A DNA stretch of 64,000 bases from Methylocapsa sp. D3K7 (GCF_029855125.1 NZ_CP123229.1:3888501-3952500); one strand, 5' to 3'; shown: positions 17,446-26,662, numbered from the stretch's first letter. Translations and numbers: made by a program. The notes: a model not told the origin generated them from the letters alone.

Positions 17446-17632
17446 TGACAGAAGCCTCCCTTCGATCCGTACGCAAGAGGAGACGCCGTGCTTTTTCGTC
17501 GTCTCTCTTGCGTCTTGGCTTTTCTGCCGCGCTATTGCTAGAGCAGTATCCGACCTGAATGAATCTGAAGGGATTCCCGAATCGGGCTTGAGGTGATTCA
17601 AACTGTCTGCCGGAGCAAGGAGGCCGGCAGGC

Positions 17633-18019
17633 ATGTCGAAAGCCTTGTCTCTCGATCTTCGGGTTCGTGTACTGTCCGCGGTTGCGCAGGGTCTAAGCCA
17701 TCGCGAAGCCGGCGCGCGGTTCGCGGTCAACGCATCGAGCGTCAGCCGCTGGCGAAAGCTTGCGCGGGAACGGGGTGACGCGCGTCCGAAGGCGCTCGGC
17801 GGGGATCGTCGGTCGGGCCGGATCGACGCCCATAAGGACACAGTCCTCTGCGTGCTCGAGGCGACGCCCGACATCACCATCGAGGAGTTACGCCAAACGC
17901 TGGCGGACAAGGGGCTTGTCGTCGGCTATGGCACGATCCGCCGCTTCTTCGCGCGTCATGCGATCACGCGCAAAAAAAGACTGCGCACGCCAGCGAGCAG
18001 GATCGCCCCGACGTCCTGA
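17633..18019 (+). CDS. IS630 transposase, N-terminal frame
   Basis: 128 residues with a helix-turn-helix DNA-binding region at about 8-45 (SHREAGARFAVNASSVSRWR) and a second, winged-helix-like part at about 65-110 (TIEELRQTLADKGL). The frame passes through A7 at 17972-17978 and then runs out at 18019. A -1 slip at the A-run continues into the DDE domain encoded by the next frame. On its own it would be a DNA-binding protein that could regulate transposition. Confidence 0.88.
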   Translation: MSKALSLDLRVRVLSAVAQGLSHREAGARFAVNASSVSRWRKLARERGDARPKALGGDRRSGRIDAHKDTVLCVLEATPDITIEELRQTLADKGLVVGYGTIRRFFARHAITRKKRLRTPASRIAPTS

Positions 18020-18579
18020 AACGGCGCGAGGACTGGTTCGACGGGCAGATCGATCTCGACCCTGACCGCCTCGTCTTCATCGACGAGACCTGGGCCTCGA
18101 CGAAGATGGCCCGCACGCATGGCCGTTGCCGGCGCGGCGAACGCCTGCGCGTCGGCGTGCCCCATGGCCACTGGAAGACCACGACTTTTGTCGCCGCCCT
18201 CACGACGCGCGGCATGATCGCGCCGTGGGTGCTGGACGGGCCGATCAACCGCGACGCTTTCGAGACCTATGTCGACAAGGCCCTCGTTCCAGACCTGCGG
18301 CCGGGCGACATCGTCGTCATGGACAATCTGTCGAGCCATAAGGGGCCAAGAGTGCGGGAGATGATCGCGGCGGCGGACGCCAGCCTTCTCTACCTGCCGC
18401 CTTACAGTCCGGACTTCAACCCGATCGAGAATGCCTTCTCCAAGCTGAAGGCTCATCTGCGTAAGGCTGCCGAGCGAACCGTCGGCGGCCTCTGGGACGC
18501 CATCGGCCGCATCATCGATCTGTTCGCTCCAGCGGAATGCAAAAACTACTTCGCCGCCGCAGGATACGATGCAACATGA
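17980..18579 (+). CDS. IS630 transposase, DDE catalytic frame (made by -1 frameshift)
   Basis: The frame gives TAHASEQDRPDVLKRREDW and then the DDE catalytic triad: D in LVFIDETW, D in IVVMDNLSSHK, E in FNPIENAFSKLK. All three residues are present, so the fused protein should be active. The frame has no start codon in a suitable place; the first ATG, at 18106, lies after the first catalytic Asp. Expression therefore depends on slippage at 17972-17978. Confidence 0.88.
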   Translation, partial: TAHASEQDRPDVLKRREDWFDGQIDLDPDRLVFIDETWASTKMARTHGRCRRGERLRVGVPHGHWKTTTFVAALTTRGMIAPWVLDGPINRDAFETYVDKALVPDLRPGDIVVMDNLSSHKGPRVREMIAAADASLLYLPPYSPDFNPIENAFSKLKAHLRKAAERTVGGLWDAIGRIIDLFAPAECKNYFAAAGYDAT

Positions 18580-18966
18580 TCGGCTATTGCTCTAGTGGCA
18601 ACTGGCGAAGGGGAAGCTCATCACAAACGCAGAACCCGGCTGTCTGCGCCACAATACGCGCAGGAATTTCCGTGGCAAAAGTACTATCGGTGGGAAGAGT
18701 ATTACCAAAACCAAGCCCCTTGGCTCAACTATTATCGAGGGCCACGTCCCTGCATGTCGCTTGATGATTGCGACCGCAAGGCCTATGGCGAATCAGGTAC
18801 GCGCGGCCGGATGGGACTGGGTGCCGATCCCGCACATCCGGAGGGGCCTGGTAACGTATCTGACTGATCGTGTGGCAGTGGCTGTTACGTTAAAGTGGAT
18901 ATGCAAGCGAAGCCAGAACAAGCCTTAATCTCAGTCGGCATTTTGAATACTTCTAAAACGCCGTTC

Positions 18967-19344
18967 CTAGCATGCTGGAACAAGCCGCTGCATCCAACGC
19001 CCTTCCAAAAAGATCGGGGTAGTGGTCAGTCCCCCCTGGGAAGCGATGAACTCTTGAATGCGCGAAGGATACCATTGCAACATATATGTATTGCTTTCAG
19101 GGTCAGGCACCATAGGTCCAAGCTTTCCATACTGAAGATGCGATGCATGAAACGCAAATTGTGCAGTCGGCTCGGCGCAGAGGTAAGGCGATTTCAGATA
19201 TATGGTACACGCCGAGCCACAAAGGCCACGCACGATGATGCGGCCTTCTGCTTCCCATGCACGCTCACGCCGCGCGTATTTGGAGACTTCGCCGCCTTCG
19301 TCATATTTAATAACAATCGCTGGTGGATGAGTGGATAGTGGCAT
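18967..19344 (-). CDS. ClpP/crotonase-fold-like protein of unknown role
   Basis: 125 residues. The stretch GGEVSKYARRERAW, then IIVRGLCGSACTIYL with a serine in the SACT motif, then LCAEPTAQFAFHAS, matches a family of hypothetical proteins related to ClpP and S49 peptidases, where the Ser and His are the likely catalytic pair. Relatives normally carry a signal peptide; here a TGA lies two codons before the ATG, so no leader can be added. The C-terminus (GGLTTTPIFLEGR) looks complete. It is monocistronic. A 5'-truncated, non-exported copy is the main alternative to a functional cytoplasmic protein. Confidence 0.62.
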   Translation of the reverse strand: MPLSTHPPAIVIKYDEGGEVSKYARRERAWEAEGRIIVRGLCGSACTIYLKSPYLCAEPTAQFAFHASHLQYGKLGPMVPDPESNTYMLQWYPSRIQEFIASQGGLTTTPIFLEGRWMQRLVPAC

Positions 19345-19747
19345 TTTTCACCCCAAATATTAATGGCGCACGTCGGAATTCAGCAACTCCGTTTCATCCG
19401 GATCGACGGTAGCGCAAGCGTCGCCTTCAACTTCACGATTTCAATGTCCAATGCCTCTCTCTAAGCTAAAGACGCGTGCAATGGCTTTGCAACCTATCGT
19501 CATGCTGCGCTATTCTGGCAAGGCCTATATACCCAGCGCCCCTGCTCGGCCAGTTTGGAGAAGAGCGATGCGGAGAGCCGGGAGCAGCCAAATCGGTTTC
19601 ACGAATGGCTCAAGGATCTGCCTAGATGCATCCCAGACATCGGCCAGCTCGTTTTTGTTGGCGAGTTCGATACCACGTCGGCTCAAGACAACGGTTACGA
19701 CGATGAATGAGAGTCAAGCGGGTCAAATATTGCGCGCAGCGGTGAAA
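19345..19747. other. Intergenic region without convincing genes
   Basis: 403 bp between the ClpP-like gene and the end of the YeiH-type gene. An open frame at 19451-19774 on the plus strand has no recognisable sequence and runs into the YeiH gene. I see no tRNA, repeat or strong hairpin. Confidence 0.6.
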
Positions 19748-20854
19748 CTAATAAGCGAACATCACTGCTATTAACGTAACAGCCGCGATCCAAACGGTCT
19801 CTAGCACCATCAGTGCGATCGGCCTCCACCCAACCGCCGCAAGATCCTTGAACGAAGTCTTCATCCCAAGCGCCGCGATCGCTGTGACTAAGCTCCAGCG
19901 GGACACCTCGTTGGCTGCATCGCTCGCGACTTTGGGCAACAGCCCAAGACTATTCAGGGCCACGAGGACGGCGAAGCCGACCAAAAAAAGCGGAAGCCTT
20001 ACCTTCGCGCTGCTCTGGCCGACCTTCGCTCTTCGACTGACGACGAAGGCGATGGTGAAAACCACAGGCAGCAGCATGGTGACCCGCAGTAGCTTGACGT
20101 AGGTAGCCACGTCGCCGGTCTGTGGCGAGATCAAATAACCCGCGCCCACCACCTGGGCCACGTCATGGATGGTGCCCCCGAGGAAGATGCCGGCATGAAT
20201 GTGATCAAGGCCAATCGCTGTCACGAACAACGGATAGGCGATCATGGCGATGGTGGACAATACCGTCACCGTCACAACGGTGAGTATGGTGTCCCTTTCG
20301 CTTTCAACTGTGCGGGGCAACACCGAAGCGATGGCCAAGGCCGCCGAGGCGCCACAGATACCTACAGCACCGCCGGATAGCACTCCAAAGGATCGGCTGA
20401 GCCCTAGCCGCCGGGCAACAAAGGCGCCGAGCGCAATGGTACTGATTATTCCCCCCAACACGGTCGCAATCGGCATGCCTCCCAATTCGAGGATCTGAGT
20501 GGCGGTGATCCGGGCCTCTAGCAGCGCCACGCCGACCCGTAATACCGCCTTCGACGAGAATTCGATCCCCGGCACGCAGCGGCCATCTTCATGCAGGAAG
20601 TGAAAGGTCATTCCGAAAGGTAAAGCGAACAGCATCACCGGAGAACGATATTGTTGTGACAACCATGTGGCGGCTAGGGCAATGGTCACCGCTACCAATA
20701 GGCCCGAGTATATCTGAAAGAAAAACGCGCGCCATACGGTCGGGCGTGGCTGAGCTGGCAATGCGATCGTATCCGCCGACAAACCCTCCATCCCGTCGTA
20801 GGACTGAAAAATCGCGTGCGCTGCGGCGGTGTCCGTATCAAGATCAGTGCTCAT
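19748..20854 (-). CDS. YeiH/UPF0324 family membrane transporter (putative sulfate exporter)
   Basis: 368 residues with about ten hydrophobic helices after a 40-residue polar N-terminus. Family features include GGAVGICGASAALAIASV and LGGTIHDVAQVVGAGYLIS, conserved blocks of YeiH. Members are annotated as putative sulfate exporters, but direct transport data are scarce. In a window with sulfide oxidation genes, export of sulfate or sulfite made by the persulfide pathway is attractive, though it lies 12 kb away. It ends the accessory sulfur region and abuts the conjugative remnant, occupying the place where trbB would be expected downstream of copG. Confidence 0.85.
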   Translation of the reverse strand: MSTDLDTDTAAAHAIFQSYDGMEGLSADTIALPAQPRPTVWRAFFFQIYSGLLVAVTIALAATWLSQQYRSPVMLFALPFGMTFHFLHEDGRCVPGIEFSSKAVLRVGVALLEARITATQILELGGMPIATVLGGIISTIALGAFVARRLGLSRSFGVLSGGAVGICGASAALAIASVLPRTVESERDTILTVVTVTVLSTIAMIAYPLFVTAIGLDHIHAGIFLGGTIHDVAQVVGAGYLISPQTGDVATYVKLLRVTMLLPVVFTIAFVVSRRAKVGQSSAKVRLPLFLVGFAVLVALNSLGLLPKVASDAANEVSRWSLVTAIAALGMKTSFKDLAAVGWRPIALMVLETVWIAAVTLIAVMFAY

Positions 20855-21039
20855 GACGACTCGCTAATGTCCAGTATCGTTTTGCAACTTCTGCTCCCCG
20901 CAAATATTTGTGTGAACTGTGGTCGCACCGTTTGGCTCGGCGTATTGATGCGATACGCATTCAAAATCCATATGTCTGCGGCATCGACGGCGGCGGGCGT
21001 CAGCTTGCTTCGATCAGTCGGCGATCTGGTGGAGTGCAG

Positions 21040-21498
21040 TCATAGGTCCGAGCTTGGGGTCCACGCTTTTTCATTCTCGCGCTGAGTAGCCCCTTTGGAT
21101 CCGATATCCAACGATACTTCCCGGATAAAGCTTGGCCCGTTGGAAAGCCGACGGCCGAGTGCTTGCACGAATCCTTCATATCGCTCGGCTCCTTTTGCAC
21201 GGGCGGAGGCTTGTGTTTGCTCTGACAATGAAGGTGTTGCCATTAACCAGAAGCGAACGAAGAGAGCGATAGTCTCTACCGAAATCCCCAAATCGCGTTC
21301 TAGCCGTTCCATTTGACGGGTGATCCGGTCTAGGCGCCGCGCCAAGGCCGCCTCCTGGCATTCGGGGGCATCGGGCGACAAGAACGAGGCGATGGCCGCC
21401 TCGGCAACGAGAGATTTGGGCTTGCCGCGCCGCTCCGCGTATTCGGCAAGAGCCTGCATGAGGTTCGGTTCAAGATAAACCGTGAATTGCTCTTTCAT
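21040..21498 (-). CDS. CopG/ribbon-helix-helix protein of the conjugation module
   Basis: 152 residues. The N-terminus (EQFTVYLEPNLMQALAEYAE) has the beta-strand and first helix of a ribbon-helix-helix DNA-binding domain, followed by KPKSLVAEAAIASFL. The rest is helical and probably a coiled coil (ALARRLDRITRQMERLERDL). A gene of this kind regularly follows traG in alphaproteobacterial conjugative elements and is thought to be a relaxosome or regulatory factor. It starts 6 bases after the traG stop. trbB, the expected next gene, is missing. Confidence 0.8.
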   Translation of the reverse strand: MKEQFTVYLEPNLMQALAEYAERRGKPKSLVAEAAIASFLSPDAPECQEAALARRLDRITRQMERLERDLGISVETIALFVRFWLMATPSLSEQTQASARAKGAERYEGFVQALGRRLSNGPSFIREVSLDIGSKGATQRENEKAWTPSSDL

Positions 21499-21504
21499 GC
21501 CGCC

Positions 21505-23490
21505 TCACAGTCCGAGATCATCGCCGGGGTCGAGCGTCGCCTGCCGCGCGACGGTCCGCATCTGCTGCCGGAGCATGTTCGCCTGGACGGGTTCGTCATC
21601 AGCTTCATCCATCAAGATCGTAAAGGGATCGGCCAGTTTCGGAGCTTCCGGCGCAACCGCCTCATGCTCGGGCAGCGTTGGCTCGCGCCGGATCCCGCCA
21701 TTATCAAGATCGTCTTTAGATGGTCGGTTAGTTGCTAGTTTCGGATCCACCGGAATCGGCAGCAAAGCGTCCCAATCGTCGCGGCTTGCTGCCGGCGGCC
21801 CCTTCACCAGGCCAGCGGCCGACGGCGGCAGTTGGATGCGTTCTTGTAGCCGCCGGTCCTCATAATATTGGGCTTTCTTGGCAAGGATCGGGTACATTCC
21901 CGACACGAGCACGAGTTCGTCGGTGGACGGTAACTGCATGACCTCACCGGGGGTGAGCAATGGACGTGCCGTCTCCTGGCGTGACACCATCAGATGCCCG
22001 AGCCACGGCGAAAGCCGATGGCCCGCGTAGTTCTTCATGGCGCGCATTTCGGTCGCCGTGCCGAGCGCGTCCGAGACCCGTTTTGCTGTCCGTTCGTCAT
22101 TGGTCGCGAAGGCGACGCGTACATGGCAATTGTCTAGGATCGCATTATTGGCGCCATAGGCTTTCTCGATCTGGTTCAGACTCTGAGCTATGAGGAAGCT
22201 TTTGAGGCCATAACCGGCCATGAAGGCCAAGGCCGACTCAAAGAAGTCCAGCCGACCGAGCGCCGGAAACTCGTCGAGCATGAGAAGGACGCGATGCCGG
22301 CGGCTCTTTGCATTCAATTCCTCCGTCAGGCGGCGGCCGATCTGGTTGAGGATCAGACGAATTAGCGGCTTCGTCCGGCTGATGTCGGAGGGCGGCACGA
22401 CGAAGTAGAGCGCCACCGGGCGGACGTCATCGACAAGATCGCCGATGCGCCAGTCGCATCGGCGCGTCACTTTCGCGACCACCGGATCGCGGTAGAGACC
22501 GAGGAAAGACATGGCGGTCGAGAGAACGCCGGACCGTTCGTTCTCGCTTTTGTTCAGAAGCTCGCGCGCGGCTGACGCCACGACCGGATGCGGCTTGTCG
22601 CCCAAATGGGGCGTCGTCATCATGGCGCGCAACGTCGTTTCAATGGGATTCTTCGGATCGGACAGAAAATTTGCGACGCCGGCCAGGGTCTTGTCCGGCT
22701 CGGCGTAAAGAACATGCAGGATCGCGCCGACGAGAAGCGAATGACTTGTCTTTTCCCAATGGTTCCGCCGTTCCAACGCGCCCTCGGGATCGACCAGAAT
22801 GTCGGCGACGTTCTGAACGTCGCGCACCTCTGTATCGCCGCGGCGAACCTCCAGCAGCGGATTATAGGGGGAGGAGTCTGGATTCGTCGGATCGAACAGC
22901 AGCACGCGGCCGAACTGGCTGCGCCAGCCCGCCGTGAGGGTCCAGTTCTCACCCTTGATGTCATGGACGATGATCGAGCCACGCCAAGTCAGAAGAGTTG
23001 GGATAACGAGGCCAACGCCTTTGCCCGAACGGGTCGGCGCAAAACAGAGCACGTGCTCCGGACCATCATGTCGAAGATAGTCATGTCCCCAGCGGCCGAG
23101 CACCACACCGTCAGGCCCGAGCAAACCCACGGCACAGACTTCCTTCTCGGTCGCCCAGCGCGCCGAGCCGTAGGTCACGATATTCTTGGCTTCCCTCGCC
23201 CGCCAGACGGACATGGCGATCGCACCAATGATCGCAGCGAAGCCACCAGAGGCGGCGATCACAGCGCCTTCGAAAAAGACCCGCGGCGCGTAGGCGTCGA
23301 AAGAAAACCACCACCAGAAGAAAGCTGGCGGCGGATAGAGCGACAGTTTCGCAACCACGAACCAGGGATCACCGAGTTGAGGCTGATAGCCGAGGCGCCA
23401 GGCGGTCCATTGTGTTGCCGCCCACGTGGTCGCGAGCACGATCACAAAGACAACGAGGATCTGGCCCCAGAGAATCTTGGTCGCGGGCAT
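21505..23490 (-). CDS. traG: Type IV coupling protein TraG/VirD4
   Basis: 661-residue ATPase that would bring the relaxase-DNA complex to the mating channel. Two or three N-terminal membrane helices lie within residues 8-95. The Walker A motif APTRSGKGVG is at 151-160, and the Walker B motif (RVLLMLDEFPALG) near residue 395. The C-terminal 100 residues are polar and acidic, as in other TraG proteins. The gene is intact and lies between the relaxase and copG-like genes on one strand, as is usual. Without a working relaxase and full trb set, its job here is probably lost. Confidence 0.93.
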   Translation of the reverse strand: MPATKILWGQILVVFVIVLATTWAATQWTAWRLGYQPQLGDPWFVVAKLSLYPPPAFFWWWFSFDAYAPRVFFEGAVIAASGGFAAIIGAIAMSVWRAREAKNIVTYGSARWATEKEVCAVGLLGPDGVVLGRWGHDYLRHDGPEHVLCFAPTRSGKGVGLVIPTLLTWRGSIIVHDIKGENWTLTAGWRSQFGRVLLFDPTNPDSSPYNPLLEVRRGDTEVRDVQNVADILVDPEGALERRNHWEKTSHSLLVGAILHVLYAEPDKTLAGVANFLSDPKNPIETTLRAMMTTPHLGDKPHPVVASAARELLNKSENERSGVLSTAMSFLGLYRDPVVAKVTRRCDWRIGDLVDDVRPVALYFVVPPSDISRTKPLIRLILNQIGRRLTEELNAKSRRHRVLLMLDEFPALGRLDFFESALAFMAGYGLKSFLIAQSLNQIEKAYGANNAILDNCHVRVAFATNDERTAKRVSDALGTATEMRAMKNYAGHRLSPWLGHLMVSRQETARPLLTPGEVMQLPSTDELVLVSGMYPILAKKAQYYEDRRLQERIQLPPSAAGLVKGPPAASRDDWDALLPIPVDPKLATNRPSKDDLDNGGIRREPTLPEHEAVAPEAPKLADPFTILMDEADDEPVQANMLRQQMRTVARQATLDPGDDLGL

Positions 23491-23626
23491 GCGGTCTCAA
23501 AAATTTTTAGTTACCTTACCTGATGGGAAACGACTGGCACGCCGCAAGCCCCAAAACGCGCTTGGCGTAGATCTTCGCATATTGGCGCGCAAATACCGGG
23601 CTGAAGGTCACGGAGTCGGCAGAGCC

Positions 23627-24385
23627 TTAAATCCCCAGTCCCCGTTTTCGCCCAAAGTTCCAGTCGACATTGCCGCCGGGCATTCCGATTCCGGATATCT
23701 GTTTCCCGAGTTGGTGCTCCAAAGATGGAGACCAGGGGACAAGGCTGAAGCCGAGCCCGTTGTCGATCATGGCGAAACGTCCGGAGGAGAGGGTTACTCG
23801 CTGGCGGTAGATCCCGGCGACATGCTCGCCGTCAGACGCCGGCAGGTAAGCAAGGGCGGTCTCCGCCGCGAGTGGTACCGCGGCGGCTTCCAATTCGTGC
23901 CTGCGAAGAGTGTCGAGAAGGTCGCGGGCGAAGACGACGCGCTGGCCTTGGCGGCGTGCGAGCCCTTCCGCCACGAGATGGTCGACGCGGGCGGTCATCG
24001 CCTCACGCACCTCGCCCCCAAAGCCGCCCTCAGACAAGGCGATCGGTTCCTTTGCAACGAGCTGGCGGTCAAGCCAGGTCGCGCCTTGCGCCGCCACTTG
24101 ATGGTCGATCGAGAGATCTGAACGGACGGCAATCGCGAGCTGTGGTCGTCCGGCGGCATCCTCGAACCGGCGCAGTTCGACGATCGAGCCTGGCGCTGAA
24201 TCTCCGGCAGCGTCCAAATGAGGCAGGCGGATATGACACGCGCGGCCGTCGATGCCATCGACGACGACATAGGCCGAACCACTCAGCTCGTCATCCAGCC
24301 CTCGCGCAACCAGACGGCCGATAGCGGGTAGGGGCTCCGTCTCGCCATGCAGGACGAAGTCTGAGGCACCGCGTTCCCGTCCCTT
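23627..24385 (-). pseudogene. Relaxase, C-terminal part downstream of an amber stop (DUF3363)
   Basis: This stretch is in the same frame as the relaxase gene upstream and separated from it only by the TAG at 24386-24388. Its translation (KGRERGASDFVLHGETEPLP, then VVVDGIDGRACHIRLPHL) is the DUF3363 region of this relaxase family and is otherwise undamaged to its TAA at 23627. A TTG at 24217 could start a 196-residue fragment, but translation without readthrough seems unlikely. With readthrough the whole protein would have 578 residues. Confidence 0.83.
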
Positions 24386-25363
24386 CTAGGTCAGGTTGCG
24401 ATGGATGCGCTTGATGATATCGTTGCGCTCGCCAAGTTCTCGCAGTACGTCCTCCGCGTTCTCGGAAAGCGACCATTGCCCAGGACCGAGGGAACGAGCG
24501 AGACCGAGGGCTTCCAGCTTGCGCATCCGGGCGATCTTGATCCCGTGGAGATTTTCTTGCCTTTGGCCCCTCTCCGGCCGCAGATCGACCACACTGCCGT
24601 GTGCCGCCGCGTCGCGGGCGAGCGCCCGATCCAATCTGGTCCAGCGCTCCGCCCCGACCTGGGTCTCCAGCGAATGACGGATTTCCCGGTCGGATCGTGG
24701 GCCAAGCTCCAAAGTCAGCAACTGCTGCGCCCGCGCCCGCATTCCCTCGCGGATGTAGTCGCGCGAGATAACGAGATCCTCGCCTTCGCCGGTCCGGCCC
24801 CGGACAATCACATGGACGTGCGGGTGCTCCGTATTCCAGTGATCGACAGCCGCCCAGTCGAGACGTGTGCCAAGGTCACGTTCGGCATCGGCCATCAGAT
24901 TACGCGTGAAAGCCTTAATATCCGAGAGTTCAACGGCGTCATCAGGCGAAACAATGAACCGAAAATGATGCCGGTCGTCGTCGCACCGCTCAGCGAAGGC
25001 TTTATGATCGACATCGTTGCTGTCAGCGCCAAACATCCGGGCAGGATCACCATCCTTGGTCACGCCGTCGCGGCTGAGATAGGTGAGATGGGCTGAAAGC
25101 GGCGCGCGGTTCATGGCGTGACGCACGACCCGGGCTTTGATCACCGCGACGCGCGACCGATTGGTCATTCCGCGCGTCGCGGCGAGGCTTGCGGCGCGGC
25201 CCCGGCCGAAGGCGCCTGTTCCCCGCGATGACGATCCCCGGCGCGCCATGCCGCCGGCATTTTCGGCGGCGGCGAGCGCTTGGGCAATGAATGGCTTGGC
25301 GCGTTGACTCCGCCCCCTCCGGATGCGGCCCAGGTGGACCCGAAGATCGTCATCCCGCTTCAC
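24386..25363 (-). CDS. Relaxase N-terminal HUH domain, ending at an in-frame amber stop
   Basis: 325 residues of a MOBP-like relaxase. After a basic N-terminus (RRGRSQRAKPFIAQALAAAE), the block SAHLTYLSRDGVTKDG is a candidate for the catalytic tyrosine region, and HWNTEHPHVHVIVRG is the three-histidine metal motif. Nickase chemistry could therefore be intact, but the DUF3363 half is cut off by TAG at 24386-24388. The next codons continue the family sequence in frame. It would nick oriT and pilot DNA in the parent element. Truncation by point mutation is the simplest reading; suppression is possible but unproven. Confidence 0.85.
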   Translation of the reverse strand: MKRDDDLRVHLGRIRRGRSQRAKPFIAQALAAAENAGGMARRGSSSRGTGAFGRGRAASLAATRGMTNRSRVAVIKARVVRHAMNRAPLSAHLTYLSRDGVTKDGDPARMFGADSNDVDHKAFAERCDDDRHHFRFIVSPDDAVELSDIKAFTRNLMADAERDLGTRLDWAAVDHWNTEHPHVHVIVRGRTGEGEDLVISRDYIREGMRARAQQLLTLELGPRSDREIRHSLETQVGAERWTRLDRALARDAAAHGSVVDLRPERGQRQENLHGIKIARMRKLEALGLARSLGPGQWSLSENAEDVLRELGERNDIIKRIHRNLT

Positions 25364-25610
25364 GGCGCGTCAAACCGCAAGGTGCATAGTTCGCAAATTT
25401 TCCAGCGAATTATCGCAGTCAGCAAGGTTATGGCTGCAGGCGCACCTTTGCCACGAACATTGTTGTTCCTTGACTTTTTACCCATCCAACCGCCGAGCAC
25501 CTTGCGGCTTTTATCTTGCCGTCGACCCTCCCGACGATTCGCATGCATATTCCACTTCGAAACAGGCACTCCATGATGCGACAAAGCACGCTTCGTGTTC
25601 ACGCCGTATC

Positions 25611-26660
25611 TCACTTGCTTTGGTGTGTTGATGGTTCAGCGAAAAGCACATTGCCGCTGGAAGCCAACGACGATCGTGATGCGTTTGAAGTGTGAATTCG
25701 CAAACTTTCTGGCGCGGTCGAACTCGCGATCAAAGTGTGATTGGGCGCCGGTGCGAGCGCAGTCATATCAATCGTTTGTGCGCTGGCCGATGTTGGCTCA
25801 AATGCAGCGTGGGCGATCGCGAAGAGCGTCTTGGTCTGTGCGGTTTGTCGATCGTCAAATTGCAATATTGCTGACGTGAATTTGCTTTTGCTTGACGCTT
25901 TCAGGTGTTCTGCGCTGTCATGAGCGGCGCCGGAAATAGTCAATTGTGATACCCCCGAAGCGCTGGCAGAATGATGCGGAACGTCAGGCACGCCGATCAC
26001 GGGCGCGAGCACGGCGACATAGTTGCGCGTCTCTTCAGGAAGCGGTCGGCCGCGCTTCAGATAGTCGTCGTATCGTCCGGGTCCTGCATTGTAGGCCGCC
26101 AAAAAGCCGCCTGGGCCGAAGCGGTCGTGCATCTCGCGCAGATAGGCCGCACCCGCGAGGATATTGTTGCGGGGTTCGTAAGGATCGGCGCCGAGTTGGT
26201 AACGAAGCCGCAGTGCCGCGTAGGTTTCGGGCATCACCTGCATTAGCCCCATCGCACCTTTTGCCGACATTGCGCCCCTGTCGCCGTTGCTCTCTGCCCG
26301 CATGACGGCGCGGATCCAATGCGCTGGCAGCCCGAAGCGCTGCGAGGCTTCGGCAATCAATGAGGCCCATGAGGATGTTGCGGTCGCGCTTTTTTGTGCG
26401 GACTTTCCAGCAATTGCAACACGCGAGCAAGACAGGAGCCAGAACCCAGCGATGAGAAACGAGAACGCCATTATTCCGACGCGTGGGAGACTTGCCGTCG
26501 AGAACCATTCCTTCCATCGCGAAGTGCTAGCACTCTGTCTGAAGGGCCGCTCAAGTCCATAAATGCGTCCGCCAAACGTATCGATCCTGCCCGGAACAGA
26601 GGATTGGAGCCGCTCGCGATCGAAAAGAGAAATGGATGGTTTCAGGCAGAGGATCTGCAT
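25611..26660 (-). CDS. Lytic transglycosylase of the conjugation module
   Basis: 349 residues from the ATG at 26660, which lies 2 bases after the traF stop and has GGAG upstream. A hydrophobic stretch near residues 62-80 (MAFSFLIAGFWLLSCSRVAI) is a late signal sequence, so a start at 26477 is an alternative. The SLT domain has the catalytic Glu in MRAESNGD, then SAKGAMGLMQVMPETYAALR and FLAAYNAGPGRYDDY. It would open peptidoglycan for the mating channel. The C-terminal 110 residues are low-complexity Ser/Ala-rich and visibly poorer in G+C than the domain. Confidence 0.85.
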   Translation of the reverse strand: MQILCLKPSISLFDRERLQSSVPGRIDTFGGRIYGLERPFRQSASTSRWKEWFSTASLPRVGIMAFSFLIAGFWLLSCSRVAIAGKSAQKSATATSSWASLIAEASQRFGLPAHWIRAVMRAESNGDRGAMSAKGAMGLMQVMPETYAALRLRYQLGADPYEPRNNILAGAAYLREMHDRFGPGGFLAAYNAGPGRYDDYLKRGRPLPEETRNYVAVLAPVIGVPDVPHHSASASGVSQLTISGAAHDSAEHLKASSKSKFTSAILQFDDRQTAQTKTLFAIAHAAFEPTSASAQTIDMTALAPAPNHTLIASSTAPESLRIHTSNASRSSLASSGNVLFAEPSTHQSK

Positions 26661-26662
26661 GG

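Larger units (their letters stand above)
17541..18592 (+). mobile_element. IS630-family insertion sequence, complete
   Basis: 1,052 bp flanked by a TA duplication (17539-17540 and 18593-18594), the hallmark of IS630/mariner insertion. The ends are inverted repeats: GAGCAGTATCCGACC at the left and GAGCAATAGCCGATC read from the right, 12 of 15 identical. It carries one transposase in two frames joined by a slippery A-run. Confidence 0.92.
17442..18867 (+). pseudogene. Small secreted-protein gene interrupted by an IS630-type element
   Basis: The first 33 codons (17442-17540) end inside a signal peptide (LGFSAALLL). The IS and one copy of the TA target lie between, and the remaining codons resume in frame at 18595 (VATGEGEAHHKRRTR). 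Deleting the IS plus one TA restores a single 123-codon frame. The product would have a twin-Arg-rich leader, a Trp/Tyr-rich middle (PWQKYYRWEEYYQNQAPW) and the GPGNVSD tail shared with the protein at 16811. The insertion must be recent because no other damage is visible. As it stands, the distal part has a GTG at 18595 but no leader. Confidence 0.8.

Noticed and set aside
18895..19338. 147-residue open frame on the plus strand
   Set aside because: The opposite strand carries the ClpP-like family motifs; this frame shows no domain.
19451..19774. 107-residue open frame on the plus strand
   Set aside because: No ribosome site or recognisable sequence, and it runs into the end of the YeiH gene.
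25360..25614. 84-residue GTG-started frame between the lytic transglycosylase and relaxase genes
   Set aside because: The GTGA overlap is tempting, but the sequence is basic and unpatterned, matches no known gene of these elements and covers a low-GC gap.
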